Assembly (NCBI GenBank): GCA_031423955.1
Contig: JANPGJ010000342.1
Location: 3,308 to 67,307, forward strand
Direction of reading: 5' to 3'
From: JAEUOS01 sp031423955
Lineage (GTDB): Bacteria > Pseudomonadota > Gammaproteobacteria > Burkholderiales > JAEUOS01
DNA length: 64,000 bases
Part shown: one piece after another, positions 6,764-15,326 of the stretch
Position numbering within the stretch: position 1 is the stretch's first letter
Layout: each line of letters starts with the position of its first letter
Position numbers and translations under genes: made by a program
Notes under the pieces: generated by a model
What the model was told of the DNA's origin: nothing
Databases searched by the model: none
Seen by the model: only the letters and a program-made list of their open reading frames with translations

Positions 6764-7932
6764 GCCAGGAGCGCGACCCCGAGTTGTCGCAGCGCTATCG
6801 CGCGGCATCGGACCAGGCGCCGCCGACGGCGCTTGATGCGCTCATTCGCGCCGCTGCACATCGGGCTGCAGCACCGGCGCGCAATACGTGGCAGCGCAGA
6901 TGGGGGGCGCCGCTGGCCCTGGCCGCCAGTGTGGTGCTGGGCCTGGGCGTGGTACTGCGTGTGGCGGTGGAGCGGCCGGACTTGCAACCCGCGGCTCACA
7001 CCGACGCCGGCGGCGACAAGGTGGCAAGTCCGTCAGATAAAGTGCCGGAGAACGCCGCGCCGGCGACTGCGACCCCGACTGAGTCCGCCGCACCGCCTGC
7101 GCTTGGTCCGGGCGTAAAGAAGGAATCCACCGCCGAATCGCACCGAGCGGAGCGGCCGGTGGCATTGCCGGAAGCCAAGCGCGGCGCCGGGTCCGAATCG
7201 GCGACCGGCGACCCGCCTGGCGCCGCTCGCGATTTGCGCGTCGATCAGGCGTTCAAGCGCGGCGCAGCCAACACCGGTGCTGCGCCGGCGCCAACGGCGC
7301 CCGGCACCGCGCCGTTGGCGCGGATGCCCGATCCGCTGCCCCAAGCCGAGGCGCGTGTCGCCCGCGACGCAGCACAGGAAATTCCTGCTTTGCGCGAGCG
7401 GGCGGACGTGACGAAAGCGGATGCCGCGGCACAAGCCGGAGCCGCGACGTCGAGCGCGCCGCCGGTGATGCCGGCACCTGCTGCGAGTGCGCTTCCACAG
7501 ATCGCAGCGGCGCCGCGACCGCCATCGCCAGCGGCCGCACCGCCAACCCAAGCCGCCGCAGCGCTGCCGCCAGCCGCCGCAGCGCCACCGCCAGTCGCCG
7601 CTCGGCCACCGCCTTTGTTCGTGGCGCCGGCGGCCAAACCGCCGATGGCGGCAGCACCATCGCAAGACCAGACCGGAGCATCGGAGCGGCGCGCAGAGCC
7701 GGCGACTGCGGCACGGGCCAAGGCACTCGCCAACGCAGACTCGGCGGATGCCGCCAACATCGAATTGGGCGCGATGGTGGAAGCGCGGCTGCTGCCGGAG
7801 GAGTGGCTCAGACGCATCATTGCACAACGGCGTGCCGGGCGGCATGGCGAAGCGGACGCCAGCCTGCAGCGTTTCATGCAGCGCTTTCCCGACCTTCGCG
7901 TCCCGGACGACGCGCGTCTCGCGCGCCCTTGA
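6760..7932 (+). CDS. Putative membrane anti-sigma factor with Ala/Pro-rich periplasmic region
   Basis: 390 residues, overlapping the ECF sigma gene by 4 nt. The N-terminal cytoplasmic part (SQRYRAASDQAPPTALDALI) matches a short motif typical of proteins encoded next to ECF sigma factors in proteobacteria. One transmembrane segment is at about 50-68. Residues about 70-330 are extremely Ala/Pro-rich, low complexity and probably disordered in the periplasm. The C-terminus (LPEEWLRRIIAQRRAGRHGE, then ADASLQRFMQRFPDLRVP) returns to a conserved helical motif seen in such partners. No zinc-binding HxxxCxxC (ZAS) motif was found, so the anti-sigma role rests on operon position and topology. Confidence 0.72.
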   Translation: MSQERDPELSQRYRAASDQAPPTALDALIRAAAHRAAAPARNTWQRRWGAPLALAASVVLGLGVVLRVAVERPDLQPAAHTDAGGDKVASPSDKVPENAAPATATPTESAAPPALGPGVKKESTAESHRAERPVALPEAKRGAGSESATGDPPGAARDLRVDQAFKRGAANTGAAPAPTAPGTAPLARMPDPLPQAEARVARDAAQEIPALRERADVTKADAAAQAGAATSSAPPVMPAPAASALPQIAAAPRPPSPAAAPPTQAAAALPPAAAAPPPVAARPPPLFVAPAAKPPMAAAPSQDQTGASERRAEPATAARAKALANADSADAANIELGAMVEARLLPEEWLRRIIAQRRAGRHGEADASLQRFMQRFPDLRVPDDARLARP

Positions 7933-8055
7933 GCGGCAGGCCGCGATCCAATTCTTTGCAGAGGTTTGCGTGGCTGCCGGTCAGGCGGCCGCGGCGCTAT
8001 GACTTAGACTGTGCGGCTGATCAACTGAAGGCCTTTGGTCCGCGCCAGGGTTCGA

Positions 8056-9117
8056 ATGCTCGCCAAGTTCCTGCACTCCTTGCGGCGCAAATCCGCCAGC
8101 GCTGCTTACGAACACGGATTCGCGCTCGCCCACGCCGCCTATGAGCGTGGCGATCTGGATGATGCCGAAGCCGGGTTTGCAAATCTCGTTGCCGCCCGGC
8201 CGGAGTTGCCGGAAGCGTGGCTGTATGCCGGCTTTTGCGCCTTCCGGCAGGACAATCTGCCGCTGGCGCTTGCGCGCTTTGTCGCCGCGCGCGAACTCGA
8301 TCCGGATAATCCCGAGTATTCGTACCAGGAATCTGTCGCGCTGGCGGCGCTCGGTTCGATCGAAGCTGCCCGGGTTGCCGCTGCGCGAGCCTGCGAGCTG
8401 GCGCCCACTGTGTCGCCGGCGCACCATTACTGGGCCCGGCTCGAGTTGCCGGGTGACGACTACGTGGCTTTCATGCGGCGCCTCCATCCATTCCTGAAGC
8501 CTGCCACCTATCTCGAGATCGGCGTCTTTCAGGGCATGTCACTGGCACTGGTTGCTCCCGGCACCGAGGCGATCGGGGTCGATCCGGCGCCGCAGATCTT
8601 GCACCCGGTATCGCCGCATGTTGTCGTCGAGGTCATGACCAGCGATGATTTTTTCGCCAGCCGCGGCACGCACACGCTGTTCGGCGGTCGGCCGCTGGCT
8701 CTCGGATTCATTGACGGCATGCACAGGTTCGAGTTCGCCTTGCGTGACTTCATCAACATGGAACGGCTGTGTGCGAGCGACTCGACGATCCTGATTCACG
8801 ACTGCTACCCGCTCAACCGCGCAACCGCCGGGCGCGAAGTGACGACCAGCATGTTCTGGAGCGGCGATATCTGGCGCCTGATCCTGATCCTCAAGAAATA
8901 TCGCCCGGATCTGCAGGTCAATACCCTGGCCCTGGCGCCCACCGGTCTTGGCATGGTGCGCGGCCTCGATCCCGCCTCGTCCGTGCTGGCCGATCGTTAC
9001 GACGAAATCGTCGCCGAGTTCCTTGCCATCGACTACGATGTGCTGACCGCCGACAAGCCCGGGACGCTCAACCTGTTCCCCAATCGCTGGGAGGCGATCG
9101 TCAAGCTGTTTGACTGA
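8056..9117 (+). CDS. TPR protein with C-terminal class I methyltransferase-like domain
   Basis: 353 residues from ATG 8056 (a TTG 21 nt upstream is in frame). Residues about 15-125 carry three to four TPR-like helix pairs (YERGDLDDAEAGFANLVAAR). Residues about 150-300 resemble the Methyltransf_24/class I SAM-dependent fold: the glycine loop is in LEIGVFQGMSLALV, an acidic strand end in IGVDP and the motif IDGMHRFEFALRD. The substrate is unknown; related proteins are often found with glycan or O-antigen genes. It ends 102 bp before a TRAP transporter block and may be independent of it. The methyltransferase call is by fold only. Confidence 0.7.
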   Translation: MLAKFLHSLRRKSASAAYEHGFALAHAAYERGDLDDAEAGFANLVAARPELPEAWLYAGFCAFRQDNLPLALARFVAARELDPDNPEYSYQESVALAALGSIEAARVAAARACELAPTVSPAHHYWARLELPGDDYVAFMRRLHPFLKPATYLEIGVFQGMSLALVAPGTEAIGVDPAPQILHPVSPHVVVEVMTSDDFFASRGTHTLFGGRPLALGFIDGMHRFEFALRDFINMERLCASDSTILIHDCYPLNRATAGREVTTSMFWSGDIWRLILILKKYRPDLQVNTLALAPTGLGMVRGLDPASSVLADRYDEIVAEFLAIDYDVLTADKPGTLNLFPNRWEAIVKLFD

Positions 9118-9138
9118 ATGCCGATGTTGGCAGGGGCA

Positions 9139-9154
9139 ATGGCATAATCGCCAT
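9139..9154. promoter_or_regulatory. Short dyad upstream of dctP
   Basis: ATGGC-ataatc-GCCAT is a perfect 5-bp inverted repeat about 65 bp before the dctP start, in the only intergenic space (102 bp) leading into the TRAP/catabolic operon. It could be an operator or be fortuitous. Confidence 0.25.
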
Positions 9155-9219
9155 AGGGGCTTTGTTCCAGCTTTCCATCAAGCCCATGCGCCGCGCCCGC
9201 GGCGCCCGAAGGAGACAAG

Positions 9220-10254
9220 ATGCACCATACCCGCCGCCGTTTTCTCAAGACCGGTGCCGCCAGCGTTGTCGGTGGCTTTCCCGCGATCGTTCGCGCGCAA
9301 TCGAAGATCACGCTCAAGGTGGCCCACTACGTGCCGGCGCTGCACGGGTTGCAGCGCGAATTCATCGAGCCCTGGGCCCGCGAGATTGAAGCCAAGACCA
9401 ATGGCGCTGTCACGTTCCAGATTTCGGCCGCCAATTCCTCACTCGGGCAAGCGCAGAATCAGCTTGACCAGGTACTCAACGGGGTGACCGATATCGGCTT
9501 CGGGCTGTGCGGCATCCCGCGTGGACGCATGACCCGCTCGACCATCGTCGAAATGCCGTTTCTGGTCAAGACCGCCGAGGCCGGCTCGCGTGCCTTGTGG
9601 AATCTGTATCCGAAGTATTTGAAGGAAGACTACAAGGGCCTCAAGCCCCTGCTGTTGATGACCCACAACGGTGGCCTGATCCACACCAAGGACCGGCGCA
9701 TCGAAAAACCGGAGGATCTGCGCGGCCTGCGCATTCGCACCCCATCCCCCACCGTTTCATCGATGCTCGAGTTTTTCGGCGCCACGCCGGTTGGCATGCC
9801 GCCCGGGCAGGCTTACGAGAACATCCAGAAAGGCGTGCTTGACGGCGCGGCTTTTCCGTGGGACCCGGTGCGCGCTTTCAAGATCGATGAAGTCACCAAA
9901 TTTCATTTCGACGCGCAGCTTTATACCGCGTCATTCTGGTTCGCGATCAGCGAAAAGAAATTCAATTCCTTGCCCAAGGACGTGCAAAAGGTCATCGATG
10001 CCGCCTCCGGCGAGGCGCTGCTGGCGAAAGTCCAGGGCTGGTGGGACAGCTGGGACAAGGCCGGCAAGGCCGCGGCACAGGCGCGCAACAGCACCATCGT
10101 GACACTCGATAAAGCCGGCCGCGAACAATGGGACCGCACCCTGGTGCCGATGTTCAACAGGGCGATGGTGGAGTTCGAGGGTCAGGGCGTGAAGAACGCG
10201 CGCGAGATCTACATCGAGATGCAGCGCCAGGTGGCGAAGTTCCAGAAAGCCTGA
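9220..10254 (+). CDS. TRAP transporter solute-binding protein (DctP family), Tat-exported
   Basis: 344 residues. A twin-arginine signal (RRRFLKTGAASVVGG) at 4-18 is followed by an Ala-rich cleavage region (IVRAQ). The mature part has the DctP fold: LKVAHYVPALHG, SLGQAQNQLDQV, then the ligand-carboxylate region DLRGLRIRTPSPTVSSML with its conserved Arg. It captures an organic acid in the periplasm for the DctQ/DctM permease encoded at 10309 and 14021. A strong ribosome site (AAGGAG) precedes the ATG. Downstream CoA-ligase and crotonase genes suggest a carboxylic acid, possibly aromatic or cyclic, as ligand. Confidence 0.93.
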   Translation: MHHTRRRFLKTGAASVVGGFPAIVRAQSKITLKVAHYVPALHGLQREFIEPWAREIEAKTNGAVTFQISAANSSLGQAQNQLDQVLNGVTDIGFGLCGIPRGRMTRSTIVEMPFLVKTAEAGSRALWNLYPKYLKEDYKGLKPLLLMTHNGGLIHTKDRRIEKPEDLRGLRIRTPSPTVSSMLEFFGATPVGMPPGQAYENIQKGVLDGAAFPWDPVRAFKIDEVTKFHFDAQLYTASFWFAISEKKFNSLPKDVQKVIDAASGEALLAKVQGWWDSWDKAGKAAAQARNSTIVTLDKAGREQWDRTLVPMFNRAMVEFEGQGVKNAREIYIEMQRQVAKFQKA

Positions 10255-10308
10255 GGCCGGCGGGTGGCCACCCGGCCGCCGCGCCAGGCATGAAGCCGAT
10301 CCGCGACC

Positions 10309-10800
10309 ATGCAATGGCTTGAGCGATTCACGCGCCGCTGCGCCTACCTGGGCGTGGCCTTGCTGCTGTTGTGCGCGGTATTGAATGTCGGCGACATCGC
10401 CACCCGTCGCTTCACCAACCTGAACCTGGCAGGCATGGTCGACATCACCCAGTTGATGGTGATGGCCTGCGCGTTCATGTGCATTCCGTACACCTTCATG
10501 CGTGAAGCGCACATCGATGTCGACTTCATCACCAGTCATTTGCCGCCGCGCATCAACAGCGCGCTGATGGGCGTGTGGAGCCTGGCGGGTGCGCTGTTCA
10601 TGGCGGCGGTGACCTGGTATGCCGGCGCCGCCGCCCTGCAGGCCTATGTGAACCGCGACCAGTCGACCACCATCGGCATTCCGATCGTCTGGTATTGGCT
10701 GCCGCTGCTGTTCGGCTGCGTGCTGTCGGTACTGGCATGCGCAGGCCTGGTGTTTGCGCACTGGCGGCGCGCCGTGCGTGGCGCCGCGCAAGGGGCTTAG
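10309..10800 (+). CDS. TRAP transporter small permease subunit (DctQ family)
   Basis: 163 residues with four predicted membrane segments (about 15-33, 45-65, 85-110, 128-150), the DctQ topology. The family-typical segment AFMCIPYTFMREAHIDVDFI is present. It pairs with the large permease DctM to import the DctP-bound solute using the sodium or proton gradient. It is unusual that DctM is not next: four coding regions (acyl-CoA ligase, crotonase, methyltransferase) separate them, all on the same strand with tight spacing, starting 3 nt after this stop. Confidence 0.9.
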   Translation: MQWLERFTRRCAYLGVALLLLCAVLNVGDIATRRFTNLNLAGMVDITQLMVMACAFMCIPYTFMREAHIDVDFITSHLPPRINSALMGVWSLAGALFMAAVTWYAGAAALQAYVNRDQSTTIGIPIVWYWLPLLFGCVLSVLACAGLVFAHWRRAVRGAAQGA

Positions 10801-10803
10801 GCG

Positions 10804-12354
10804 ATGCTGGCCGGAGACATGCTGCGCCGCTCGGCCGAGCGCTTTGCGCACAAGGTGGCGGTGATTTGCGACGAGCGTCGCATCACCTATGCCGACCTCG
10901 ACCGCGCGGCCAATCGTCTCGCCCACGCGCTGCTGGCGCAAGGCCTGGACAAGGGCGCCAAGGTGGCGATCCTGTCGCGCAACCTGGCCGAATATCCGCT
11001 GGTGTTCTTCGGCGCGGCGCGTTCCGGCCTGGTGCTGGTCAACCTCTCTGTGTTGTATGCACCGGATGAGCTGGCATGGGTGCTGGCGCGCGCTGATGTG
11101 CAAATTCTGATCTTCGATGCGCAGTTTGGCGACAAGGTCGCGGCGGTGGCGCCGCGTTGCCCGCAGTTGCGCACATTGATTCGCATCGGTGCCGGCGCGG
11201 CGCCGGCAGCGGCGATCGCGTTCGGGACCTTTGCCGATGCATATCCGGGGCATGCGCCCGCACTCGCGATTGACGAACGCGATCCCTTTTGCATGACTTA
11301 CACCGGCGGCACCACCGGCCGGCCGAAAGGCGTGCTCGCGAGCCACCGCGCGCGTGCGCTGACCGCGCATACCGTGGCGGTCGAGGAAGCGCTGGACGAA
11401 CGTGACGTGGTGGCGATCGTCACGCCGATGTTCCACGTGGCGGCGCTCAACATCATGTTCCAGCCGGCCATGCTGGTCGGCGCCACCTGCACCTTCGTCA
11501 CCCCCTGGTCGCCGGAAAAGTTCATGGCGTGCTGCCTGCGCGACGGCGTCAGCGCGGCCTTCATGGTGCCGACCCAGGCCAACGCGCTGGTCAGTCACCC
11601 GGGCTTCGATACGGCGAAACTTGCGACCTGGCGCAAACTTTCCTTTGCCGGCGCACCGATGCCCGATTGGGTCCAGATCGCGTTGCGCGAACGCCTGCCG
11701 CAACTGCAGCTGACGCAGATCTATGGCCAGAGCGAGATGGGTGTGCTGACCTCGTTGCGCGACTGGTACCTGCCGCAAAAACTCGGCAGCATCGGGCGCC
11801 AGGCGTTCAATGTCGATGTCGGGCTGTTTGATCTTGCGGGCGAGCGGGTCGGACCAGGCGCGATCGGCGAAATCGCCTCGCGCGGCGATAATCTGATGCT
11901 TGAGTACTACAACGAACCCGAGCAGACCGCCGCCTTCTACAAGCATCCCGACAAGCTGCCGGGCTGGGGCTTTACCGGCGACGTCGGCACCATCGATGAG
12001 GATGGCTTCATCACCCTGCTCGACCGCGCCAAGGACATGCTCATTTCCGGCGGCGAGAATGTCTACCCGAAGGAAATCGAGGACGTGATCTACCAGCTCT
12101 CGGAGGTCGCCGAATGCGCGGTGTTCGGCATGCCCGACGAGAAGTTCGGCGAATTGCCGGCCGCCTACCTCTCGCTCAAGCCAGGCGCCGCGCTGACCGA
12201 AGCGCAAGTCATCGCCCATTGCGAGTCGAAGCTGGCGCGTCTGAAACGGCCGCGCCTGATCAAATTTGTCACCGAATTCCCCAAAACCCCGATCGGCAAG
12301 ATTCAGAAGAATCTGCTCAAGGAACCCTACTGGCAAGGACGCAGGAAAATATGA
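10804..12354 (+). CDS. Acyl-CoA synthetase (AMP-dependent ligase)
   Basis: 516 residues, full length for the ANL superfamily. The phosphate-binding loop YTGGTTGRPKGVLAS is at about 163-177, the adenine-binding IYGQSEMG near 305, the hinge aspartate in GWGFTGDVG near 390, and the C-terminal lysine in TEFPKTPIGKIQK near 500. It would activate a carboxylic acid to its CoA thioester via an acyl-adenylate in the cytosol. It lies between dctQ and a crotonase-like gene, starting 3 nt after dctQ and overlapping the next start by 4 nt (ATGA), so it is translationally coupled. The natural substrate is probably the acid imported by this TRAP system. Confidence 0.93.
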   Translation: MLAGDMLRRSAERFAHKVAVICDERRITYADLDRAANRLAHALLAQGLDKGAKVAILSRNLAEYPLVFFGAARSGLVLVNLSVLYAPDELAWVLARADVQILIFDAQFGDKVAAVAPRCPQLRTLIRIGAGAAPAAAIAFGTFADAYPGHAPALAIDERDPFCMTYTGGTTGRPKGVLASHRARALTAHTVAVEEALDERDVVAIVTPMFHVAALNIMFQPAMLVGATCTFVTPWSPEKFMACCLRDGVSAAFMVPTQANALVSHPGFDTAKLATWRKLSFAGAPMPDWVQIALRERLPQLQLTQIYGQSEMGVLTSLRDWYLPQKLGSIGRQAFNVDVGLFDLAGERVGPGAIGEIASRGDNLMLEYYNEPEQTAAFYKHPDKLPGWGFTGDVGTIDEDGFITLLDRAKDMLISGGENVYPKEIEDVIYQLSEVAECAVFGMPDEKFGELPAAYLSLKPGAALTEAQVIAHCESKLARLKRPRLIKFVTEFPKTPIGKIQKNLLKEPYWQGRRKI

Positions 12355-13157
12355 ATCGCTATGACCACTACAAGACCTTGACCATTCGCCGCCACGACCA
12401 GGGCATCGTCGAGGTCATCATGGGCGGCCCTGGCAAGCTCGCCACCGCCGATCATTCCGGTCACCGGGAATTGGCTACCGTCTGGCGCGACATTTCCGAC
12501 GACCCGCATGCGCGGGTGGCGATCTTGCGCGGCGAAGGCAAGGGCTTCTCAGCCGGCGGCGACTTCGGGCTGGTGACCGACATGGCGAATGATTTCGCGG
12601 TGCGGACCAGGGTCTGGAAAGAGGCGCGCGACCTGGTCTACAACGTGATCAACTGCGACAAGCCGATCGTCTCGGCAATGCACGGGCCGGCGGTGGGCGC
12701 GGGCCTGGTCGCCGGCTTGCTGGCCGACATTCCGATTGCCGCGAAAAACGCGCGCATCGTCGACGGCCATACCCGGCTGGGCGTCGCCGCCGGCGACCAT
12801 GCGGCGATCATCTGGCCCCTGTTGTGCGGCATGGCGAAGGCCAAGTACTACCTGATGTTGTGCGAACCGGTCAGCGGCGAAGAAGCCGAACGCATCGGGC
12901 TGGTGGCCTTGGCGGTCGACGAAAGCGAACTGGTGGCCAAGGCGTTCGAAGTCGCAGGCCGGCTGGCCGCCGGCTCGCAGTCGGCGATTCGCTGGACCAA
13001 GTACGCCCTCAACAACTGGCTGCGCATGATGGGCCCGACCTTCGACTCCTCGCTGGCACTGGAATTCATGGGATTCGCCGGGCCCGATGTGCATGAGGGC
13101 GTGGCCAGCCACAGGGAGAAGCGGCGGCCGAAGTTTGACCCTGACGGCGGATTCTGA
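12351..13157 (+). CDS. Enoyl-CoA hydratase/isomerase (crotonase) family protein
   Basis: 268 residues from the ATG that overlaps the ligase stop. Crotonase fold: ILRGEGKGFSAGGDFGLV forms the first oxyanion-hole region and MHGPAVGAGLVAGLL the second. The two glutamates that catalyse hydration in classical enoyl-CoA hydratase appear to be replaced (Val in the GAGLV segment, Thr in DGHTRLG); an Asp follows in GVAAGDHAA. The reaction may therefore be isomerisation, hydrolysis or ring opening of a CoA ester rather than simple hydration. Operon position places it after CoA activation of the TRAP substrate. Confidence 0.88.
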   Translation: MNRYDHYKTLTIRRHDQGIVEVIMGGPGKLATADHSGHRELATVWRDISDDPHARVAILRGEGKGFSAGGDFGLVTDMANDFAVRTRVWKEARDLVYNVINCDKPIVSAMHGPAVGAGLVAGLLADIPIAAKNARIVDGHTRLGVAAGDHAAIIWPLLCGMAKAKYYLMLCEPVSGEEAERIGLVALAVDESELVAKAFEVAGRLAAGSQSAIRWTKYALNNWLRMMGPTFDSSLALEFMGFAGPDVHEGVASHREKRRPKFDPDGGF

Positions 13158-13179
13158 AGGCGCGCGGGAAAGGGAATCC

Positions 13180-13998
13180 ATGATGAACGCATCGCAGGAA
13201 CGACCGGCGGCGCGACCTGTCGTCGGCGCGGTGGCGGCACCTGATCCGACCGAGCTCGATCGTGCCCGCGGCTTGTACTTGGGCATGATGCAGAAGTGCC
13301 TGATCAACACCATTTACGAAGATGCGTCGGCATGGCCGCAACCGGCGGCGCCGTTCGATGCAACGCGCCGCCGCCTGGGCAACGACTGGCCGTCGCAGGC
13401 GCACTCGATGATCGGCCAGGAGCGCATGTTCAATCTGCGTTGTCTGTGTGAATACGCCGTCGTCCACCGGGTGCCGGGCGACTTCATCGAGACCGGCGCA
13501 TGGCGCGGCGGGGCCAGCATCATGATGCGTGCGGTCCTGGCCGCTTACGGCATCGCCGATCGCAGGGTCTGGGTTGCCGATTCCTTCGCGGGCCTGCCGC
13601 GTCCCGATGCGGAACGCTATCCGCTTGATGCCGGCAACAACCTGCACAGCGCCGCCCAGCTTGCGGTTTCGCTGGAAGAGGTGCGGGGAAATTTCTCCCG
13701 CTACGACCTGCTCGACGACCAGGTGCGGTTTCTCAAGGGCTGGTTCAAGGACACCTTGCATGTCGCACCGATCGGCGCGCTCGCCGTGCTGCGGCTGGAT
13801 GGCGACATGTACGAATCGACGATGGATGCGTTGGTCGCCCTTTATCACAAGGTATCGCCGGGCGGCTTCATCATCATCGACGATTACGTTCTGGAGATGT
13901 GCCGCGCGGCGGTCGAAGATTTTCGCGCCGCGCAAGGCATTCGCGAACCGATCCAGCAAATTGACGGGTCCGGGGTGTTCTGGGAAAAGCAGCAATGA
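13180..13998 (+). CDS. TylF/macrocin O-methyltransferase-family protein
   Basis: 272 residues from ATG 13180. The TylF family features are DFIETGAWRGGASIMMRAVL (SAM-binding glycine loop, about 102-121), VADSFAGLPRPD, and the metal-site aspartates LRLDGDMYESTMDAL and IIIDDYVL. The family O-methylates sugars of macrolides, but bacterial homologues with unknown acceptors are widespread. Its presence between a crotonase gene and dctM in a catabolic operon is unexpected. A 22-bp gap to dctM suggests cotranscription. The acceptor is not predictable. Confidence 0.88.
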   Translation: MMNASQERPAARPVVGAVAAPDPTELDRARGLYLGMMQKCLINTIYEDASAWPQPAAPFDATRRRLGNDWPSQAHSMIGQERMFNLRCLCEYAVVHRVPGDFIETGAWRGGASIMMRAVLAAYGIADRRVWVADSFAGLPRPDAERYPLDAGNNLHSAAQLAVSLEEVRGNFSRYDLLDDQVRFLKGWFKDTLHVAPIGALAVLRLDGDMYESTMDALVALYHKVSPGGFIIIDDYVLEMCRAAVEDFRAAQGIREPIQQIDGSGVFWEKQQ

Positions 13999-14020
13999 GT
14001 TTCCTGGTGATTGAAGCCCG

Positions 14021-15319
14021 ATGAGCGGGCCGGTCCTTGGACTTGCGGGCTTTTGCGTGGTGATCCTGCTGATCATGCTGCGCCTGCCGGTGGCGATCGC
14101 GATGGGCGTGGTCGGTGTCATTGGCGTCACCATCACCAATGGCTGGAACGCGGCCGGCTTCATGCTCGGGCGCGCGGCTTTCGACGCGGCGTTTCCTTAT
14201 TCGCTGTCGATCGTGCCGCTGTTCGTGGCGATGGGCGTATTTGCCGCGCATGCCGGCTTGAGCCGCGCCCTCTACAGCTTCGTGGCCGCATTCATCGGGC
14301 ATTTGCGCGGCGGCCTGGCGATGGCAACCATCGGCGCCTGCGCCATCTTCGGCGCGATCTGTGGTTCCGGCATCGCGACAGCCGCCACCATGGGTCGGGT
14401 GGCGCTCCCGGAAATGCGCCGGCTCGGCTATTCCGACAGCCTGGCGGCGGCCTCGGTGGCCGCCGGCGGCACCCTGGGCGTGATGATTCCGCCGTCGATC
14501 CTGTTCCTGATCTACGGATTGCTGACCGAACAGTCGATCGGCAAGCTGTTTTTCTCGGGCATCCTGCCGGGCATCCTCGGCATGCTCTTGTACATGGGCG
14601 CGGTGTGGTTTTCGGTTGCGCGCAACCCCTTGGCCGGGCCGGCCGGCCCGAAAAGCGGCTGGCCGGCACGTCTGGTGTCGCTCAAGGATGTCTGGAAGGT
14701 GCTGCTGTTGTTCGGCGTGGTGTTGGGCGGGCTGTACTTTGGCTGGTTTTCCGACACCGAGGCGGCCGCGGTCGGCGCCTTTGGCGCCGCCTTCATGGCC
14801 TGGGCCACCGGCAACCTGACGCGCGAAACCCTGAAGACCTCGCTGGCGGAGACCGGGCTGACCACCGGCATGATCTTCACCATCCTGATAGGCGCCAACA
14901 TTTTCAATTTTTTCGTCGAATCGACCGGCCTGACCGATTTTCTGGTCGACTATGTGAAGAACCTCGGCTGGAATCGCTGGATGGTGATTTTCGTGCTGAT
15001 GGTGTTCTACGTGATCCTGGGCGCCTTGATGGACGAGATATCGATGATCCTTCTGACGGTGGCGCCGGTGTTCAAGCTGGTGACCGCGCTCGGCTTTGAC
15101 CCGATCTGGTTTGGCGTGATGCTGATCACGGTGTGCGAGATCGGCATGATCGTGCCGCCGGTCGGCATCAACCTGTTCGTGATCCAGGGCGTGGGCAACC
15201 TGCCGATGACCACCGTGGTGCGCGGTATCCTGCCATTCGCGCTGGCCGATTTCGTGCGTCTGTTCCTGATTTGCCTGTTTCCCTGGCTGGCGACCTGGCT
15301 GCCGAACAAACTGATCTGA
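14021..15319 (+). CDS. TRAP transporter large permease subunit (DctM family)
   Basis: 432 residues, about 12 membrane segments. Family signatures include SLSIVPLFVAMGVFAAHAGL, GACAIFGAICGSGIATAATMG, and GTLGVMIPPSILFLIYGLLT with the re-entrant loop motif. Near the C-terminus GALMDEISMILLTVAPVF and EIGMIVPPVGINLFVIQGV are typical of DctM. It is the ion-coupled translocating subunit working with the DctQ and DctP proteins encoded upstream in the same block. The flavin monooxygenase starts 7 nt after its stop, linking transport directly to oxidation. Confidence 0.94.
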   Translation: MSGPVLGLAGFCVVILLIMLRLPVAIAMGVVGVIGVTITNGWNAAGFMLGRAAFDAAFPYSLSIVPLFVAMGVFAAHAGLSRALYSFVAAFIGHLRGGLAMATIGACAIFGAICGSGIATAATMGRVALPEMRRLGYSDSLAAASVAAGGTLGVMIPPSILFLIYGLLTEQSIGKLFFSGILPGILGMLLYMGAVWFSVARNPLAGPAGPKSGWPARLVSLKDVWKVLLLFGVVLGGLYFGWFSDTEAAAVGAFGAAFMAWATGNLTRETLKTSLAETGLTTGMIFTILIGANIFNFFVESTGLTDFLVDYVKNLGWNRWMVIFVLMVFYVILGALMDEISMILLTVAPVFKLVTALGFDPIWFGVMLITVCEIGMIVPPVGINLFVIQGVGNLPMTTVVRGILPFALADFVRLFLICLFPWLATWLPNKLI

Positions 15320-15326
15320 ATTCACC

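Noticed and set aside
7480..7660. DNA repeat in the Ala/Pro coding region of the anti-sigma gene
   Set aside because: The GCC/CCG-rich run encodes low-complexity protein without a fixed repeat unit, so it is not listed as a repeat element.
9127..9155. TTGGCA as -35 for dctP
   Set aside because: The nearest -10-like hexamer (CATAAT) is only 10 bp away and nothing fits at 16-18 bp.
9931..12336. 801-codon open frame on the minus strand
   Set aside because: It is the antisense shadow of dctP, dctQ and the acyl-CoA ligase, all of which have clear family motifs; the frame's product is Arg/His/Gly-rich and has no motifs. High GC produces such long antisense frames.
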